Assembly (NCBI GenBank): GCA_025201705.1 | Contig: MU616771.1 | Location: 1 to 43,884, forward strand | From: Dissophora ornata | Lineage: Eukaryota > Mortierellomycota > Mortierellomycetes > Mortierellales > Mortierellaceae | DNA: 43,884 bases | Direction: 5' to 3' | In this document: in pieces, positions 19,800 through 30,682 of the stretch | How positions within the stretch are numbered: the stretch's first letter is position 1 | Layout: the number at the start of each line of letters is the position of its first letter | Notes under the pieces: model-generated | Told to the model about the DNA's origin: nothing | Databases searched by the model: none | What the model saw: only the letters and a program-made list of their open reading frames with translations | Translations under genes and position numbers: made by a program

Positions 19800-22700
19800 C
19801 TAGTTGGTGATAAAGCGACGTGCCCGAATCATATCTCCAACTGTGATGACATACGGAGCTACAGATAGATCTGGGCGATGGAGCATGTGCATTCCGAAAA
19901 AGATTTGACCCTAAAATAAAGAGACGAAGATGAGTGAAGGCCTTTTTTTTTTTTGAACAAGACTTGTTGCCGACACAACTCTTACCCCTGGACTCTTGCG
20001 GTTCTTGGAGAGGGCCAAAAACACGTCCGAATTCTTCATAGCAGTCGCCTGGTCGATGGTCACCATGTGGCAGCGGCGGCAAGGTCCCAAGATCTAGTAA
20101 TTCGCGTGTTTTCAACCATCATGTTAAAATTCAAAGTCTGTCTCTTCATGGCCAAGAACCACAAGAGAGTAAGATAAGATGAATGCTTACATCAAACACC
20201 TGCTCCCCGATCTGGATCCTCGCCCAATGATCCTCTTCAAATCCAGCTTGCTGGCCTTTCGTCACAAAGTTCGCTCTGAAACTATCGGAGGTCAAATCAT
20301 GTCTTAACTTCTTGTCCAAATCCTCCGACAAATTCGCCAGTCTCCTAACAGCACCCTGGCCCTGATCCTGCTCATCGACCCAATCTCGAACCCGCTCAAC
20401 CGATTTGTCAGCGATCAACAAGAATGGACTTTCGTTCGAAAGCAGGATCGGTGCACCTGCCGGTGCATTCAGATGCGACTTGACGAACCTAGACGAGCCT
20501 GATGCCGTAGATTCCTTAGACGGGTCCTGAGACGCGACGGGTTGGCGGGCCAACCGGCAAGGCTTGCCCAAGAATCGAGAGAACCATTCATTGATCTCGG
20601 GCGCGGTATAGTGAACCACAGAAGTGCAGTCCCCACAGACCCTGGAAGAGCTCCTAGCAGTTTCTATCCGCATCTCGTCCAGCGAGATGAACAGCTTGCT
20701 GTCGGTATTCTTCTGAGAGTCGAAGTCGCTAGTTTCAACTGGCCTTGTTTCTTGGTCGTGTTCCACAACCATCAGGTTCTGATCTAAGAGGATTTCTGCC
20801 CTGATCATGCACATACGTGGGTAACGTTTTTGAGTTAAGGCAGCTCCCGTGACTTCATCTACAATCATCCATTCGCGATCATAGAGTAATCCGTGCGGTG
20901 CGATCGGCCACGACCGGCCACGTGGGATCTTGTAGCCACGGCAAGACTTGATCGGGTAGATAATGACCGAGTCGACTTGGATTGGAGACGACGAGACCTC
21001 TTCGTTTTCGCCAATGAGATCCAGGCTCTGCACGACTGCTTCGGGGTCTGAGGTGTCAATGAAGTATTCTTCGAGGAATGCAATAAAGCCAAGGATGTCG
21101 TCAACCGTGGACATGGCTCCAAGGGAGACGCGAATCGAGCCAGTGGGCTTTCCGTTTAGAATGTCGGTGTCATCCCAGCACACATGGCCCGCCTAGAGTA
21201 TTGTATGACGAATGACCACCGTTAATCATTATGTGTCGACTCTCAAGCAACGCGTTTATGAAGTAAAATGAGAGCGGTGATACATACCTCCAAGTTCTTC
21301 TTGAGCTCTTCGGCAGACAGGTCTAGCCAGCGCTGCATCGATCCCGGATTACAAAATCCTCCTGTCCGTACATGGATGTTCTTCATGCTTGCCAGCCTCT
21401 CCACGTCGCCATAGCCGATCCAAGTACCGTTGCTCCGCCGTAAGTTGAAGTTTAGAATGGGACCATACGTTTCGGAGTTGCCTATTAACTCGCTTTCGGT
21501 CTCCTTTGTTTCACCATCCGCGTATATATCGCATAGTGATGCGCCATTGTAATGCTTCAAACCCTTCATGGTTCGATACAGTAGCCGGTGCAATGCCGTG
21601 ACATGTGGCGAGATGTTTGAATAACTTCCGTAGATCTCCCGCACGCTCTCAAACGCATGATTGAGGGCGATAATGTCCAAAAAGTTAAGCGTTCCGTCTT
21701 CGAACCTTCCGTGCAGTGACGATCTGTACACCTGCCAGGGCTCGTCCGAGGCGATCGCCGAGACTGTGCCTCCGCCAAAATATCTCTTCCTCAGTTTGGG
21801 TGCCAGCTCTGTCTTGACGATCACCGCGCCGAGACCTGTGGGGAAGCCGAACATCTTGTAAAAGGAAACCACCACAAAGTCTGGGCTAGCGTCATGATCG
21901 CTCAGATCGAGCTCCGAGGTCATGACGTACGATGCAGCATCAAGCAAGATTAGATTCTTAGTTATCTGGGTATCGAGGCGGTTTTTGATCTGAGCCGCCC
22001 ATGACAGTGGAAACCGTTGGCCACTAAAATTGCATTGTGCCGGGTAAGCAAAAAGGTTGTATGTTGGTTCAGCTTCTGTTGCATTCTCTGTCGACGAGGT
22101 CAGGCGGATTAGGTTGGATTTAGATAAGGTTGGCGAAGGAGGAGGCGAAGGGTGGTGGACTGAAGCCGTAGACTCATAGCCATCTCGGCGATCTTTGGCT
22201 TGCACAGCATAAAGCCGCTCTTCCAATTGATGCTGCGTGATAGTCTCGAGATCGATTTCTCCACCTTCACCTTGTGCAAGGCCCCGCAGACCGACTAGGC
22301 TGGTGTGGGCCTCACGGAGGATCGTCAGCCTTGACGCGGCTTTCGATCCGGGTGTCTCTGTTGTCGATTCAGGTGATCTGCGAGTCCACGGGAATGCATC
22401 TCCGACCAACTTGATGCCTGCAGTCGCATTGGCCGTAAAGATTACATCCCACTCGCCGTGAATAGATGCTTTAAAGTGCTCAAGGATCTTTTGCCGAGCA
22501 GCGTCGACTCTGGCTGATGTTGCTTGCGAAGAGGGGGATTTAGAGTGGGGGTTGGCATAGAGGTTGGAGGTAAGGTCGGCGGTGAACTTTTGGAGAAGGG
22601 TTTGCGCAGGAAGTGTTGCACCGGCATGATCCAAGTAGATTGCATCTTGTGTAGCCAGCAGGAGACGATAGGTGAAACGCAATGGAAAGGTCAGTAGGGA

Positions 22701-22896
22701 GATCGAAACTTTGATTTGCATTGCACAGGGGGGGCGTTAAGGCCCGACAGGAGTTGGAGCTGTCGAATGAGGGGCTATTGACGCTACCTTTGAGTTGCGG
22801 GTATTGTTCTTTACGGATGGTATCAATGTCAGTGTTGTAGCCATATCCGAGAGAGTCATTGCTTTTAAGGAACTGTTCTTTCAGTAATGCAGCCAT
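19800..22896 (-). CDS. MOCOS: Molybdenum cofactor sulfurase (MOCOS / HxB type)
   Basis: Five exons (22896-22788, 22645-21288, 21192-20191, 20093-19986, 19910-19800) give 895 residues, the usual length of the full two-domain enzyme. The N-terminal half is a class V aminotransferase (NifS-like cysteine desulfurase) fold, with YLDHAGATLP at its start, the PLP-binding lysine K300 in VVVSFYKMFGFPTG, and the persulfide cysteine C468 in VRTGGFCNPGS. The C-terminal half is a MOSC domain with VDSVIIYPIKSC and LGPCRRCHMVTID. The enzyme transfers sulfur from cysteine to the molybdenum cofactor, activating xanthine dehydrogenase and aldehyde oxidase type enzymes in the cytosol, so this fungus probably uses purine-degrading molybdoenzymes. 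Exons 3 to 5 are phase 0, and the last two exons code for only 36 residues each. The neighbours downstream and upstream are unrelated. Confidence 0.95.
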
Positions 22897-23608
22897 GGTT
22901 TTAAAAATGAACTCTTGAGATGAGGTGAAGAATGAACAAGGAAATGAAAGACTGAAAAGGTAGATGAATGAGAAGCAATGTCGAAATGGGAGAAAAGAGA
23001 TGTCGAGTGCCGTCTTAAGTAATGGAGAGTGATGGTGGGCGTAAAATGAATGCGAGGAAGTGTGAGAAAAAGCGAGGGGTTTGTTGAAGTGCGGTGGTCC
23101 TCTTTCGTGGAGCTTGCAGAAAAAATAGTGGGTTTTGGGAGTGTGGAAGTGTGGAAGATACGAAGAAACGCAAAGACGGTGGGTCAAAAAAGTCGGCTAG
23201 ACCGGCCAAAGCAGAGGAAGTCTATCTTGGAGTGTTTCTTTTCATTTGTCCCAAGGGAAGCTTGTCGTCTTTGTGCAACCTCGGACAGACGAGAGCGAAT
23301 CAGATGCCTAGATGATCAATTGTCCTGGGTCATTCACAATTATCCTGGGTCTTGTGCGGGGTAATCGCCCCCGACCACTTCCGCGCCCATCCTAATAACG
23401 TGTGAAATGAGGGGTGACAGAACTTGCTGCGGGGAGATTTACTGAAAGCGCAATGCAGACAAGACGCGCCCGGCAACCACGCAAGTTTGACAAGCAAAAA
23501 AGCCTCATTTTTGGGTAATAGTTTTATTACAGGTATACAGGTATTATCAGGCTCCAATATGTACAATACAGTGAGTGTTTTTTTAAATTAATTGTAGGTT
23601 TGATCTCT
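22897..23608. promoter_or_regulatory. MOCOS promoter and kelch-gene 3' region
   Basis: 712 bases between two minus-strand genes. The part next to 22896 is pyrimidine-rich on the coding strand and should contain the MOCOS promoter and leader. AATAAA on the minus strand at 23528-23523, about 80 bases past the kelch-gene stop, is a likely polyadenylation signal. No coding sequence is recognised in the 215-codon frame at 22540-23187 beyond the first MOCOS exon it covers. Confidence 0.45.
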
Positions 23609-25534
23609 TCACTTCGTCTCCCACGCGAACTCCTGCGGTGCACCTCGCGTAGGTGTTCCATCCACATATCCAAACACCGACTCTCGTTCATATGTTGCCG
23701 GTGCGCGGCGTACTCTGTCTTTCACTTTCTTGGGTGGAGTCGGAAGGTCTTTATCTGCAGACGTAGGTGGTGGTGGGTATTCAGGGTTGCGCGGTCGTTG
23801 TGGTCTCGCTCTACGGGAACCGCTTGTTCGAGGTGGCAGTGGTGGTGGGATGTAATTACTGTCTTCGTCAATGCCCATATAGAGCGATGCCCAGTCATCC
23901 TGCTCCTCTTCATGTGCATCCATACGTGTCGCAGCCGGACCTCTCAATCGTGATGCGCGACGGGGCCCGTTATCGGAGTTTCCAAACTGATCACTCCCCT
24001 CAGTTGGATTTCTGGGACTTTCAGATGGCACGTCCCGATGAGCTTTGGTACCCGCCGTGGACGGTCCTCTTAGATGTGAATATCGACGCGCTCCATTGGT
24101 TGGAAGCGCTGAGCGATCGTCTTTGGCGCCTAATCCCGCAGTGGAGGGGCCTCGACGCTCGGAGAATTGGAGGAATCCAAAAGGATTATTTTCAGCTTCA
24201 GGGCCTCTCAGATCCGAATAGCGGTGCTTCTCCTTCTTTACATATTCATTCGGGTCCTTAGAAGAGTCGTAGGTACCATCTTTGATAACGTGGTCGGCGT
24301 CGTCGCCGTCGCCTTTGTTTGCGCGTCTAAGCCGTCCGCGGTACCGAATCGCAATGACGATGGCGACGATCAGAATGATAAGTGCAATGATGATTCCGAG
24401 AATAATAAGCCAGACAGGTGGAGAACCTCCCGACGTTGGTGGAGAACCGCTCGACGTTGGTGTGCTAGTTGGTGTTGACGTCGAAGACGTGGCTGTAATG
24501 ATTGGCGTAGTGCTAGTGGTGGGCTGCAAGCCGAAAGTGCTCGTCCACTCATTTGTCTTCATGTTGAAAACGAGAGTCGTATCAGTGTTCGCGGCGGAAA
24601 CCAGGTTATAACCGCCCCATACAACAAAAAAATCGCCCGCAACCGCGCAGGCCGTGGCTGATCGCGCATCGGCGAGGCTGACATCGGGACCTCTTGACCA
24701 ACTCATGGATGCCACGTCCAAGAAGTATATGTCCCTCAAGACCGTCGATCCCTGATCTGACAGTCCACCAAACAGTACCATTTTGGTGCCGTTATAGGCC
24801 GGCTCGAAACAGGCAGCGCTTCGGCCAGGAGGGTTCGTTCCATTTGTGTTGAGCTGGGTCCAAATTGCTGCTGGATCATACGCGTAGAGTGTATTGCTGA
24901 CTGCTCCATTTCCCTGCCCCCCAAACAGCAGTATGCTCTTTAGAGGGATGCTCCAAGCAACGGAGTAGTCGACCAGTGATGTGCTCGGATACATTGTAAC
25001 AACGTCGTAGTTGTTGTTGGGTAAATTGACTCGCAACATCGACACCGCATTTGTAGGCGATACATATCCGTTTGGAATGTACATTAGTCCAGTGTTTGAA
25101 TCAGTTACTCCCGACAACCCTGCAACTTGGCTGAACGAAGAACTTGTGAAAATTGCCGTCCACGTTGTTAACTGGAAATTGTAAACGTAGCCAGTCCCGT
25201 TGGAGAGCATGAACCAACTCTTTTGGTCAGCGGAAAGTGCACTGGCGACTTTTGCTACTGGTGGACCGCTGGGGAGTTGTCGGTAGATAGGGCTGGATGT
25301 ATTCCATGGTTTTGAGAGGTCGAGTACGAATGTTTGTTGAATAACAGTCGTGCCACGGGTGTAGCCGCCTTGAACGTATAGGCCTTGACCGTCGATGAAT
25401 ACGCTTGTTGATGCGAATGTGGCATTAGGGGTGTATGCTTGGACATGTATATTAGAGTGTAGAGTGTGGAATGGGAAGAGAAGAGTGGCCAAGAATAGGA
25501 GAGGGGTCGCGAGGATTACTGGGTGTGGCCTCAT
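23609..25534 (-). CDS. Kelch-repeat type I membrane protein, single exon
   Basis: One uninterrupted frame of 641 residues. An in-frame GTG upstream is not a start, so the ATG at 25534 is used. Residues 1-33 are a signal peptide (hydrophobic core VILATPLLFLATLLF). The extracellular part carries kelch-type beta-propeller blades, seen as GG doublets followed by conserved aromatics: VQGGYT, LLFGGQGNG, MVLFGGLSDQ, VVWGGYN. A Ser/Thr/Pro-rich stalk follows, then one membrane helix at about 371-398 with a basic stop-transfer RYRGRLRR. The roughly 240-residue cytoplasmic tail has four copies of a motif like RYSxLRGP and a proline-rich end (IPPPLPPRTSG, PEYPPPP) suited to SH3 domains. This is a cell-surface protein of unknown role. 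Similar kelch plus helix proteins are common in Mucoromycota-type fungi, as far as I recall. Confidence 0.85.
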   Translation of the reverse strand: MRPHPVILATPLLFLATLLFPFHTLHSNIHVQAYTPNATFASTSVFIDGQGLYVQGGYTRGTTVIQQTFVLDLSKPWNTSSPIYRQLPSGPPVAKVASALSADQKSWFMLSNGTGYVYNFQLTTWTAIFTSSSFSQVAGLSGVTDSNTGLMYIPNGYVSPTNAVSMLRVNLPNNNYDVVTMYPSTSLVDYSVAWSIPLKSILLFGGQGNGAVSNTLYAYDPAAIWTQLNTNGTNPPGRSAACFEPAYNGTKMVLFGGLSDQGSTVLRDIYFLDVASMSWSRGPDVSLADARSATACAVAGDFFVVWGGYNLVSAANTDTTLVFNMKTNEWTSTFGLQPTTSTTPIITATSSTSTPTSTPTSSGSPPTSGGSPPVWLIILGIIIALIILIVAIVIAIRYRGRLRRANKGDGDDADHVIKDGTYDSSKDPNEYVKKEKHRYSDLRGPEAENNPFGFLQFSERRGPSTAGLGAKDDRSALPTNGARRYSHLRGPSTAGTKAHRDVPSESPRNPTEGSDQFGNSDNGPRRASRLRGPAATRMDAHEEEQDDWASLYMGIDEDSNYIPPPLPPRTSGSRRARPQRPRNPEYPPPPTSADKDLPTPPKKVKDRVRRAPATYERESVFGYVDGTPTRGAPQEFAWETK

Positions 25535-26651
25535 TGTGGCTAAAGTCACTGAGAATGGAGAGTGGATACACGCGAGCAGGGAAATGCTGCTGTGAATTAC
25601 AGAGTGTGGAGCAAAAGGAACAGAGTGAGAGTCGAGAGGAAGAGAGGGAGAGAGGGAAGAAAGAGCGAAAGAAAAAAAACGAGGTGCGCGTTCGAAAGTG
25701 GATAGACAACTTGCAATGGCACCCTCAAAAAAAAGAGGGGATCAAGCCGACATTTGCTTCTCTGATCTGGGGGCTCTGTTCCGGAATTGTCACTGGAAGC
25801 AATTGGGGGATCGTGTGGACCGGGATTGAAAATCAATCAAGGGAGAGCGGTTTCATATTGTTTGTAAATTTCCGCGCGATACCGTTGTGCATCATGGATG
25901 GCATGTCAGTGCACACACTTCGTACTTGGGAAACAGAAAAAGAGAGCAATTGCAATTTTGCAGGGTGATACATAGACCCGCCGCTTGATCACCCCTGATT
26001 TTTATTTTTTTTCTCTGAACCTTGTTATCCACTGACCACTAGCATAGCTTGCCTTCACGCAGGCAGAGAGAGAGGATAGAGAGAGAGAGAGTCCGAGGAC
26101 CATGAGGAAAGGAAAAGTGAATTGTTTCTCCTAGAGACGGTCCGTGTGGATCAAGAGTCTCGTTTATGCGATGCCTTCGTCTCTCATCTCCGACTTACAC
26201 AATCAATATGCACTTCATTCAGAGGCGACCACTGTAAGTAATTACCGTTTCGATATCTCTTTGTCGGCAGGATGGAGAGCAATAATAATAGGAATATTAT
26301 ATTTGCAAATATGCACAGATGCCATTCCCAAGGCATCAATAATCGACTTTTTGCATGGGGCGTATAATAGGCAACAGACAATATCCCTCGTGCCTTTTAA
26401 AATATCCAATCCACCTCTAATCTTGGATCTACAGGCACGCACGAAGCACCAGCGCTTTTTGCCCAAACATGATCTAGTTCCACAAGGAAAAATAACAGCA
26501 AAGGCTCTTCCTGGCATTCTTTACTTTGTAACGTTACTCAAAAGCCCGTGCCCACATTATTATTGGGAGGGGGTTCACATGTTTATACACTTTTATTCAC
26601 TAGTTTTTTTGCGACAGGTTTCACAGAAGAGGCATACATTTTGTTGCGCCT
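25535..26651. other. Intergenic 1.1 kb; kelch-gene promoter and pirin 3' region
   Basis: Near 25620-25680 the plus strand is almost pure purine, so the coding strand of the kelch gene has a pyrimidine-rich leader. A GA-rich microsatellite lies at about 26063-26092. No gene is recognised. The 172-codon plus-strand frame at 26144-26662 is not protein-like. Confidence 0.45.
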
Positions 26652-27527
26652 TTACTCTGTAATGCTCGACTTCCAGTTCTTGGCTCTCTCGAATCCATTT
26701 TTTCCATGCTGATAGTCCACAAAAGTTTCATAGATCTCCTCTTGAGAGTTCATCACAAAGGGTCCATGTTGTACAATAGGTTCCTTCAAGGGCTCGCCAG
26801 CAATCAGTACAAAATGTGCTGGCTCGTCCTTGGTCGATACTTTGATCGTCTCTGCTCCATCCTCTGAGAACGTCAACGTATGGTGGGCCTTGCCCTCGAA
26901 TTCCTTGTCGCCAATAAATGTGGTTCCTGTCAGCATGTAGATGAATCCGGTGTAACCGGCAGGGATCGACTGTACAATGGTTTTGTTCTTTTCCATCTTC
27001 AAGTCCAAGTACATGGTCGGGGTGCGGGTGTAGACCTTGCTCTTCACTCCGTGGGACTCTCCAGCAATGACCTTAATCACCACACCTTCCTCAGGCGTGG
27101 CACGTGGGATTTCCTTGTCGAGTAGCTCTTGGTACTGAGGGTCACACATCTTGTGCTCCTTGGGCAAGTTGATCCAGAGCTGCAAGCCGTGGGCGCGGGT
27201 CTGGGACTTGACGGGCATCTCAGAGTGGACGATGCCACGGCCGGCAGTCATCCATTGAAGGTCACCAGGTCCGATGGTTCCCTTGTGTCCTGCAAAATCT
27301 TCGTGTTGGAACTGGCCCTCGAGCATGTACGTGACAGTCTCGAAACCGCGGTGGGGGTGGTCGGGAAAGCCGCCATTCTCATCAACGTCAAACTCGTCGA
27401 GCATGAGGAAAGGGTCGTGGTTGCGGAGTTCAGGACGGCCAATGGAGCGGCGGACACGGGCACCACGGCCCTCAGCCTGCTCAGCAGAGAGGACGGACTT
27501 GACAATGGATCTGGAGGGGGCAGACAT
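26652..27527 (-). CDS. Pirin family protein (cupin)
   Basis: Single exon of 291 residues from the ATG at 27527 (MSAPSRSIVKSVLS), close to human pirin (290). The metal ligands of the family are in register: H57 and H59 in FPDHPHRGFETVTYMLEG, and H101 and E103 in GRGIVHSEMP. The N-terminal cupin fold thus looks intact, and the C-terminal cupin (TGFIYMLTG, FVLIAGEP) is also present. Pirins bind iron, act as transcription cofactors in animals, and show quercetin 2,3-dioxygenase activity in several species. Which role applies here cannot be told. The frame stays open upstream to another ATG at 27677, which would add 50 residues with a hydrophobic segment. The context around 27527 (AAAAATGTC) is the better start. 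Confidence 0.92.
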   Translation of the reverse strand: MSAPSRSIVKSVLSAEQAEGRGARVRRSIGRPELRNHDPFLMLDEFDVDENGGFPDHPHRGFETVTYMLEGQFQHEDFAGHKGTIGPGDLQWMTAGRGIVHSEMPVKSQTRAHGLQLWINLPKEHKMCDPQYQELLDKEIPRATPEEGVVIKVIAGESHGVKSKVYTRTPTMYLDLKMEKNKTIVQSIPAGYTGFIYMLTGTTFIGDKEFEGKAHHTLTFSEDGAETIKVSTKDEPAHFVLIAGEPLKEPIVQHGPFVMNSQEEIYETFVDYQHGKNGFERAKNWKSSITE

Positions 27528-28779
27528 TTTTGTTATTGTGGTGGTGTTGGTGGTTTTTGAGGTGAGAGACGAAAGAGTTAAGGTAGAGAGAAAAGGGATA
27601 TCAAAGTATGTTTGACTCAATACGAGGAGGGAATGGAGCGCGATGTAGACGAGAAGTGCTTTGAAGACCAAGTGCATGTTTTAAAAGAGTACTTTTTTGT
27701 GTGAGTTGAATCTGGGGGATGTTTGAGATGGGTATTTATGCGCATTTTTTTTCCCACAAGGTGCTCTGTGCTGACAATGCAAGTCGTGTTCCACGAAGGA
27801 CACTTGCTGCATTATTCAGAGCCAAGCCACTAGGATGTGGCGCAGTACAGCTTTCTCATCTAAGCTTTGTTAGCCTTTTTTGGTTTATCAGCGCCGATTG
27901 ACAAAGTTGTCTGGGTTCGAGCTCTGTCGCCACGGAGTCTATTCTCGTTTTAGATTGGCATACACTACACCGTTCGGTTTTTGAAAAGTAATTGAAAACT
28001 CATACTCTACCATTATTTTTCAGGTGAGAGGAGTAGGTATCGCTCAGCCCGTAATTTAAGAACGCTATGCTTGCGCTAATGCTATTTCTTTGACAGGGAG
28101 AGCTCGCTTTTATACTGTCTTCATTTTGGCACTCGAGCATATAATTGTATGCATTAGATCTTGTCGAGAAGGGCAAACAATCACAGACTCAAACTTTCGT
28201 TAGACAAGATTCATGATTCTCATGTACTTCGATGCGAAGAATACAGCGCTTGAAAGACAAATCCGAGAGTCACTCGATTAGTGGCTCTTGAATACTCGCG
28301 CATGCAATACAAGCATTCAAGCCTCACAAGTTGATACTTATAGCTTAGACTAGCTTGGCGTAACATATGTCAAATGCAAAACATCCAGCTCCCGTATTTA
28401 CCGCCATTGGCCACCAGACGGCCCGGGTTGTTGTTTTTCTCGAATGACCGGGAAAAACCCAAAAGAAAAGCTCCAGTGTAGATCCCCCAGCATTCCTCCA
28501 CGCGTTAGATTGGAGATTAAAAAAGTCCAACAGGGCAAACTTCCTGCGGCAAGGTCCAATTGCCCAAAATTACGGGACGCAGTCAAGATTTAAGGGGCCA
28601 AGCCACCAACCACACACACACGCACACGCTTTTTTAGAAAAAGGCTTCTCCTTTCCCATCCTTCTTTCTCTTCAACCGCGCCTCCTCTCCCCTACTTCAC
28701 ATCCTATCCTGCGCCAAGCCAACTGTCCGTTGTGCAGTCGACAGAAAGAAACGCCTTCACTCTCTCGCTAACGAAAACA
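27528..28779. promoter_or_regulatory. Divergent promoter region of pirin and ERI1-like genes
   Basis: 1.25 kb between two divergently transcribed genes. On the minus side the pirin leader, with an optional upstream ATG at 27677. On the plus side a C/T-rich stretch at about 28640-28700 just before the ERI1-like start, and an ACACAC microsatellite near 28610. A GGTTCGAGCTC resembling a tRNA B box near 27914 has no matching tRNA fold. No gene is recognised in between. Confidence 0.45.
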
Positions 28780-30533
28780 ATGTCAAAAGTCGACGATTTA
28801 CGCGAGCAACTCAAGTCACTTGGACTGGATACTCGTGGGTTCAAGCCAATGCTCAAGGTCCGGTTAAGAAAACACCTCAAGAAGAATCCAGAGAACAATT
28901 CTATCCTGAAGGCGCTGCTTGGAGGGAGTGGTGGAGACGAAGACGAGGAAGTGGGTGCGGATGTGGCTGGTCATGGCCACACTGTAGGATCTAGCGTTGT
29001 AGTAGAAGAAGAAGTCGCTGCAGGACACAGGCGAAAGAAGAAGAACCAACGTGAGGAGCAAATCCCTAAACAAGAACAAAGCCCGACACAGGGGCAAAGT
29101 CACAAACACGAAGATGCAGCGGAGAAGGAAGACGAGGACGCGAATGAGAAGAAGCTGCACAGGAACTGTCGGTACGACTATTACCTGTGCTTCGATGTCG
29201 AGGCGACATGTGAAAGAGGATATTCATTCGAGTTCCCGAATGAGGTGATCGAGTTCCCAGTAGTGCTTCTGGATGGATCGACATTGGAAGTGGTAACGTT
29301 GGAAGACCATTATTGCGATGAAAAAGAAAGAGGAAGACCATGCGGAGTGATGGTCAAACTTTTGAGCTGATCAAGACTTCATGATTATTTTTTGATCCTA
29401 TGATGCTTGTTAGGTTGACGAGTTTCACTCCTATGTCAGACCGACTTATCGACCGACCCTTAGCGACTTTTGCGTTGAACTGACAGGAATCTCACAGGTA
29501 AGAGAAATGAACAAAGGAGGACTTTGTCATAGCCCCCCACGCTTCCCTCCGCTTTATTGCTCACCCTATGAAAAACCCCTCACTCTAGGAAACGATCGAC
29601 GCGGCACCGACATTTACAGAAGTCCTCGCCCTCTTCCAGGATTGGCTCACAAAACACGGCATCATCCTCGAAGAAGGCTCTGCCTGTTCTGGACACAACA
29701 AAAAGCAGCCCAAAATCAAGAAATCCAGAAACCGCAGCCACAACAACAACAACAACAACCCACTCCAATACCCGGTTCCTGCTGTGGCCCACAACGATTT
29801 CTACTACGGCGCCACATTTTGCTTTGTGACAGACGGTCCTTTCGACATCCGCGACTTTATCTCAAAACAATGCATTCACTCCAACATCCCACGCCCGTCG
29901 TATTTTGTACAGTCCTATATCGATGTTCGTACAATGTTCAGAGACTTCTTTGACCTGATCCAGTGGCAGAATTTGGGGGGCATGCTGTCGTTTATGAGCG
30001 AGACCTTCGAGGGGCGACAACACAGCGGAATTTGTGACGCAAGGATGGTCGCACTGATCGCTAAGCGGCTAGCAGAAGGATTCTCTCTAGACAACGAGGA
30101 TGATAAGGACGCAAACTACGGTCTCTCTGTGTTTACGGAGGCGAACAAGAACCTGGTCGCGCCAAAGTGGAGCACTTCCAAGATCAGAAATTTAGGGGAA
30201 GGGTGTGTCCTGAAGGCCAACCGCGGAACAGATCAAACGTTTGTCAAGATGATGTCTTTCAAGAGACTGGAAAAGCTGGAGGCCTTGGCTACGGCTGCTG
30301 AAGAGACCTCTTGCGCGCCAAGCGCGTCCTCTGCTTCAGCCCCCAAAGGCAAATCTGAGGAAAAGAAAGACAAGCAGGTATCATCACTGCTTACGGTCGA
30401 CGCGCCATCGGCGCTTTTATCCCCACCAGAGTCGCCTCCACATTCACCAATTTTGCCCAAGTCGACGACCCTCGTAGAGTCATTTGTAACCGACTCGAAA
30501 TACGCAGCTCTTATGTCGGAGCCTGAGTTTTGA
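28780..30533 (+). CDS. ERI1-like 3'-5' exoribonuclease with SAP domain
   Basis: Three exons (28780-29292, 29414-29497, 29589-30533, all phase 0) give 513 residues. Residues 4-36 form a SAP-type helix pair (VDDLREQLKSLGLDTRGFKP), a nucleic-acid-binding module found in animal ERI1. The DEDDh exonuclease follows: D139 and E141 in CFDVEATC, VIEFPVVLL, SDFCVELTGISQ, the third acidic residue in TDGPFDIRDF (about 281-285), then H344 and D349 in HSGICDAR. All catalytic residues are present. ERI1 trims histone mRNA and 5.8S rRNA 3' ends and degrades small interfering RNA in animals and fission yeast. Unusual parts are a charged linker (residues 40-125), a basic insert with six asparagines at about 230-262 inside the nuclease, and a Ser/Pro-rich tail of about 120 residues. 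AATAAA at 30537-30542 overlaps the region just after the stop. Confidence 0.92.
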
Positions 30534-30682
30534 GTAAATAAAATACCCAGATAAAGAATGCTTATTATTACATGTTACATGCAGAAAACAAAGAGGAAGT
30601 CCTTTTCAAAATAGGCCTCTCCTCCTATAAACTACTCCGAAATCCTCTAGTTTCTTTTCGTCTACTCTTGCACTCTGTTGCG

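Noticed and set aside
27900..27960. tRNA gene suggested by GGGTTCGAGCTC
   Set aside because: No A-box-like sequence at the right distance and no acceptor or anticodon stem can be drawn.
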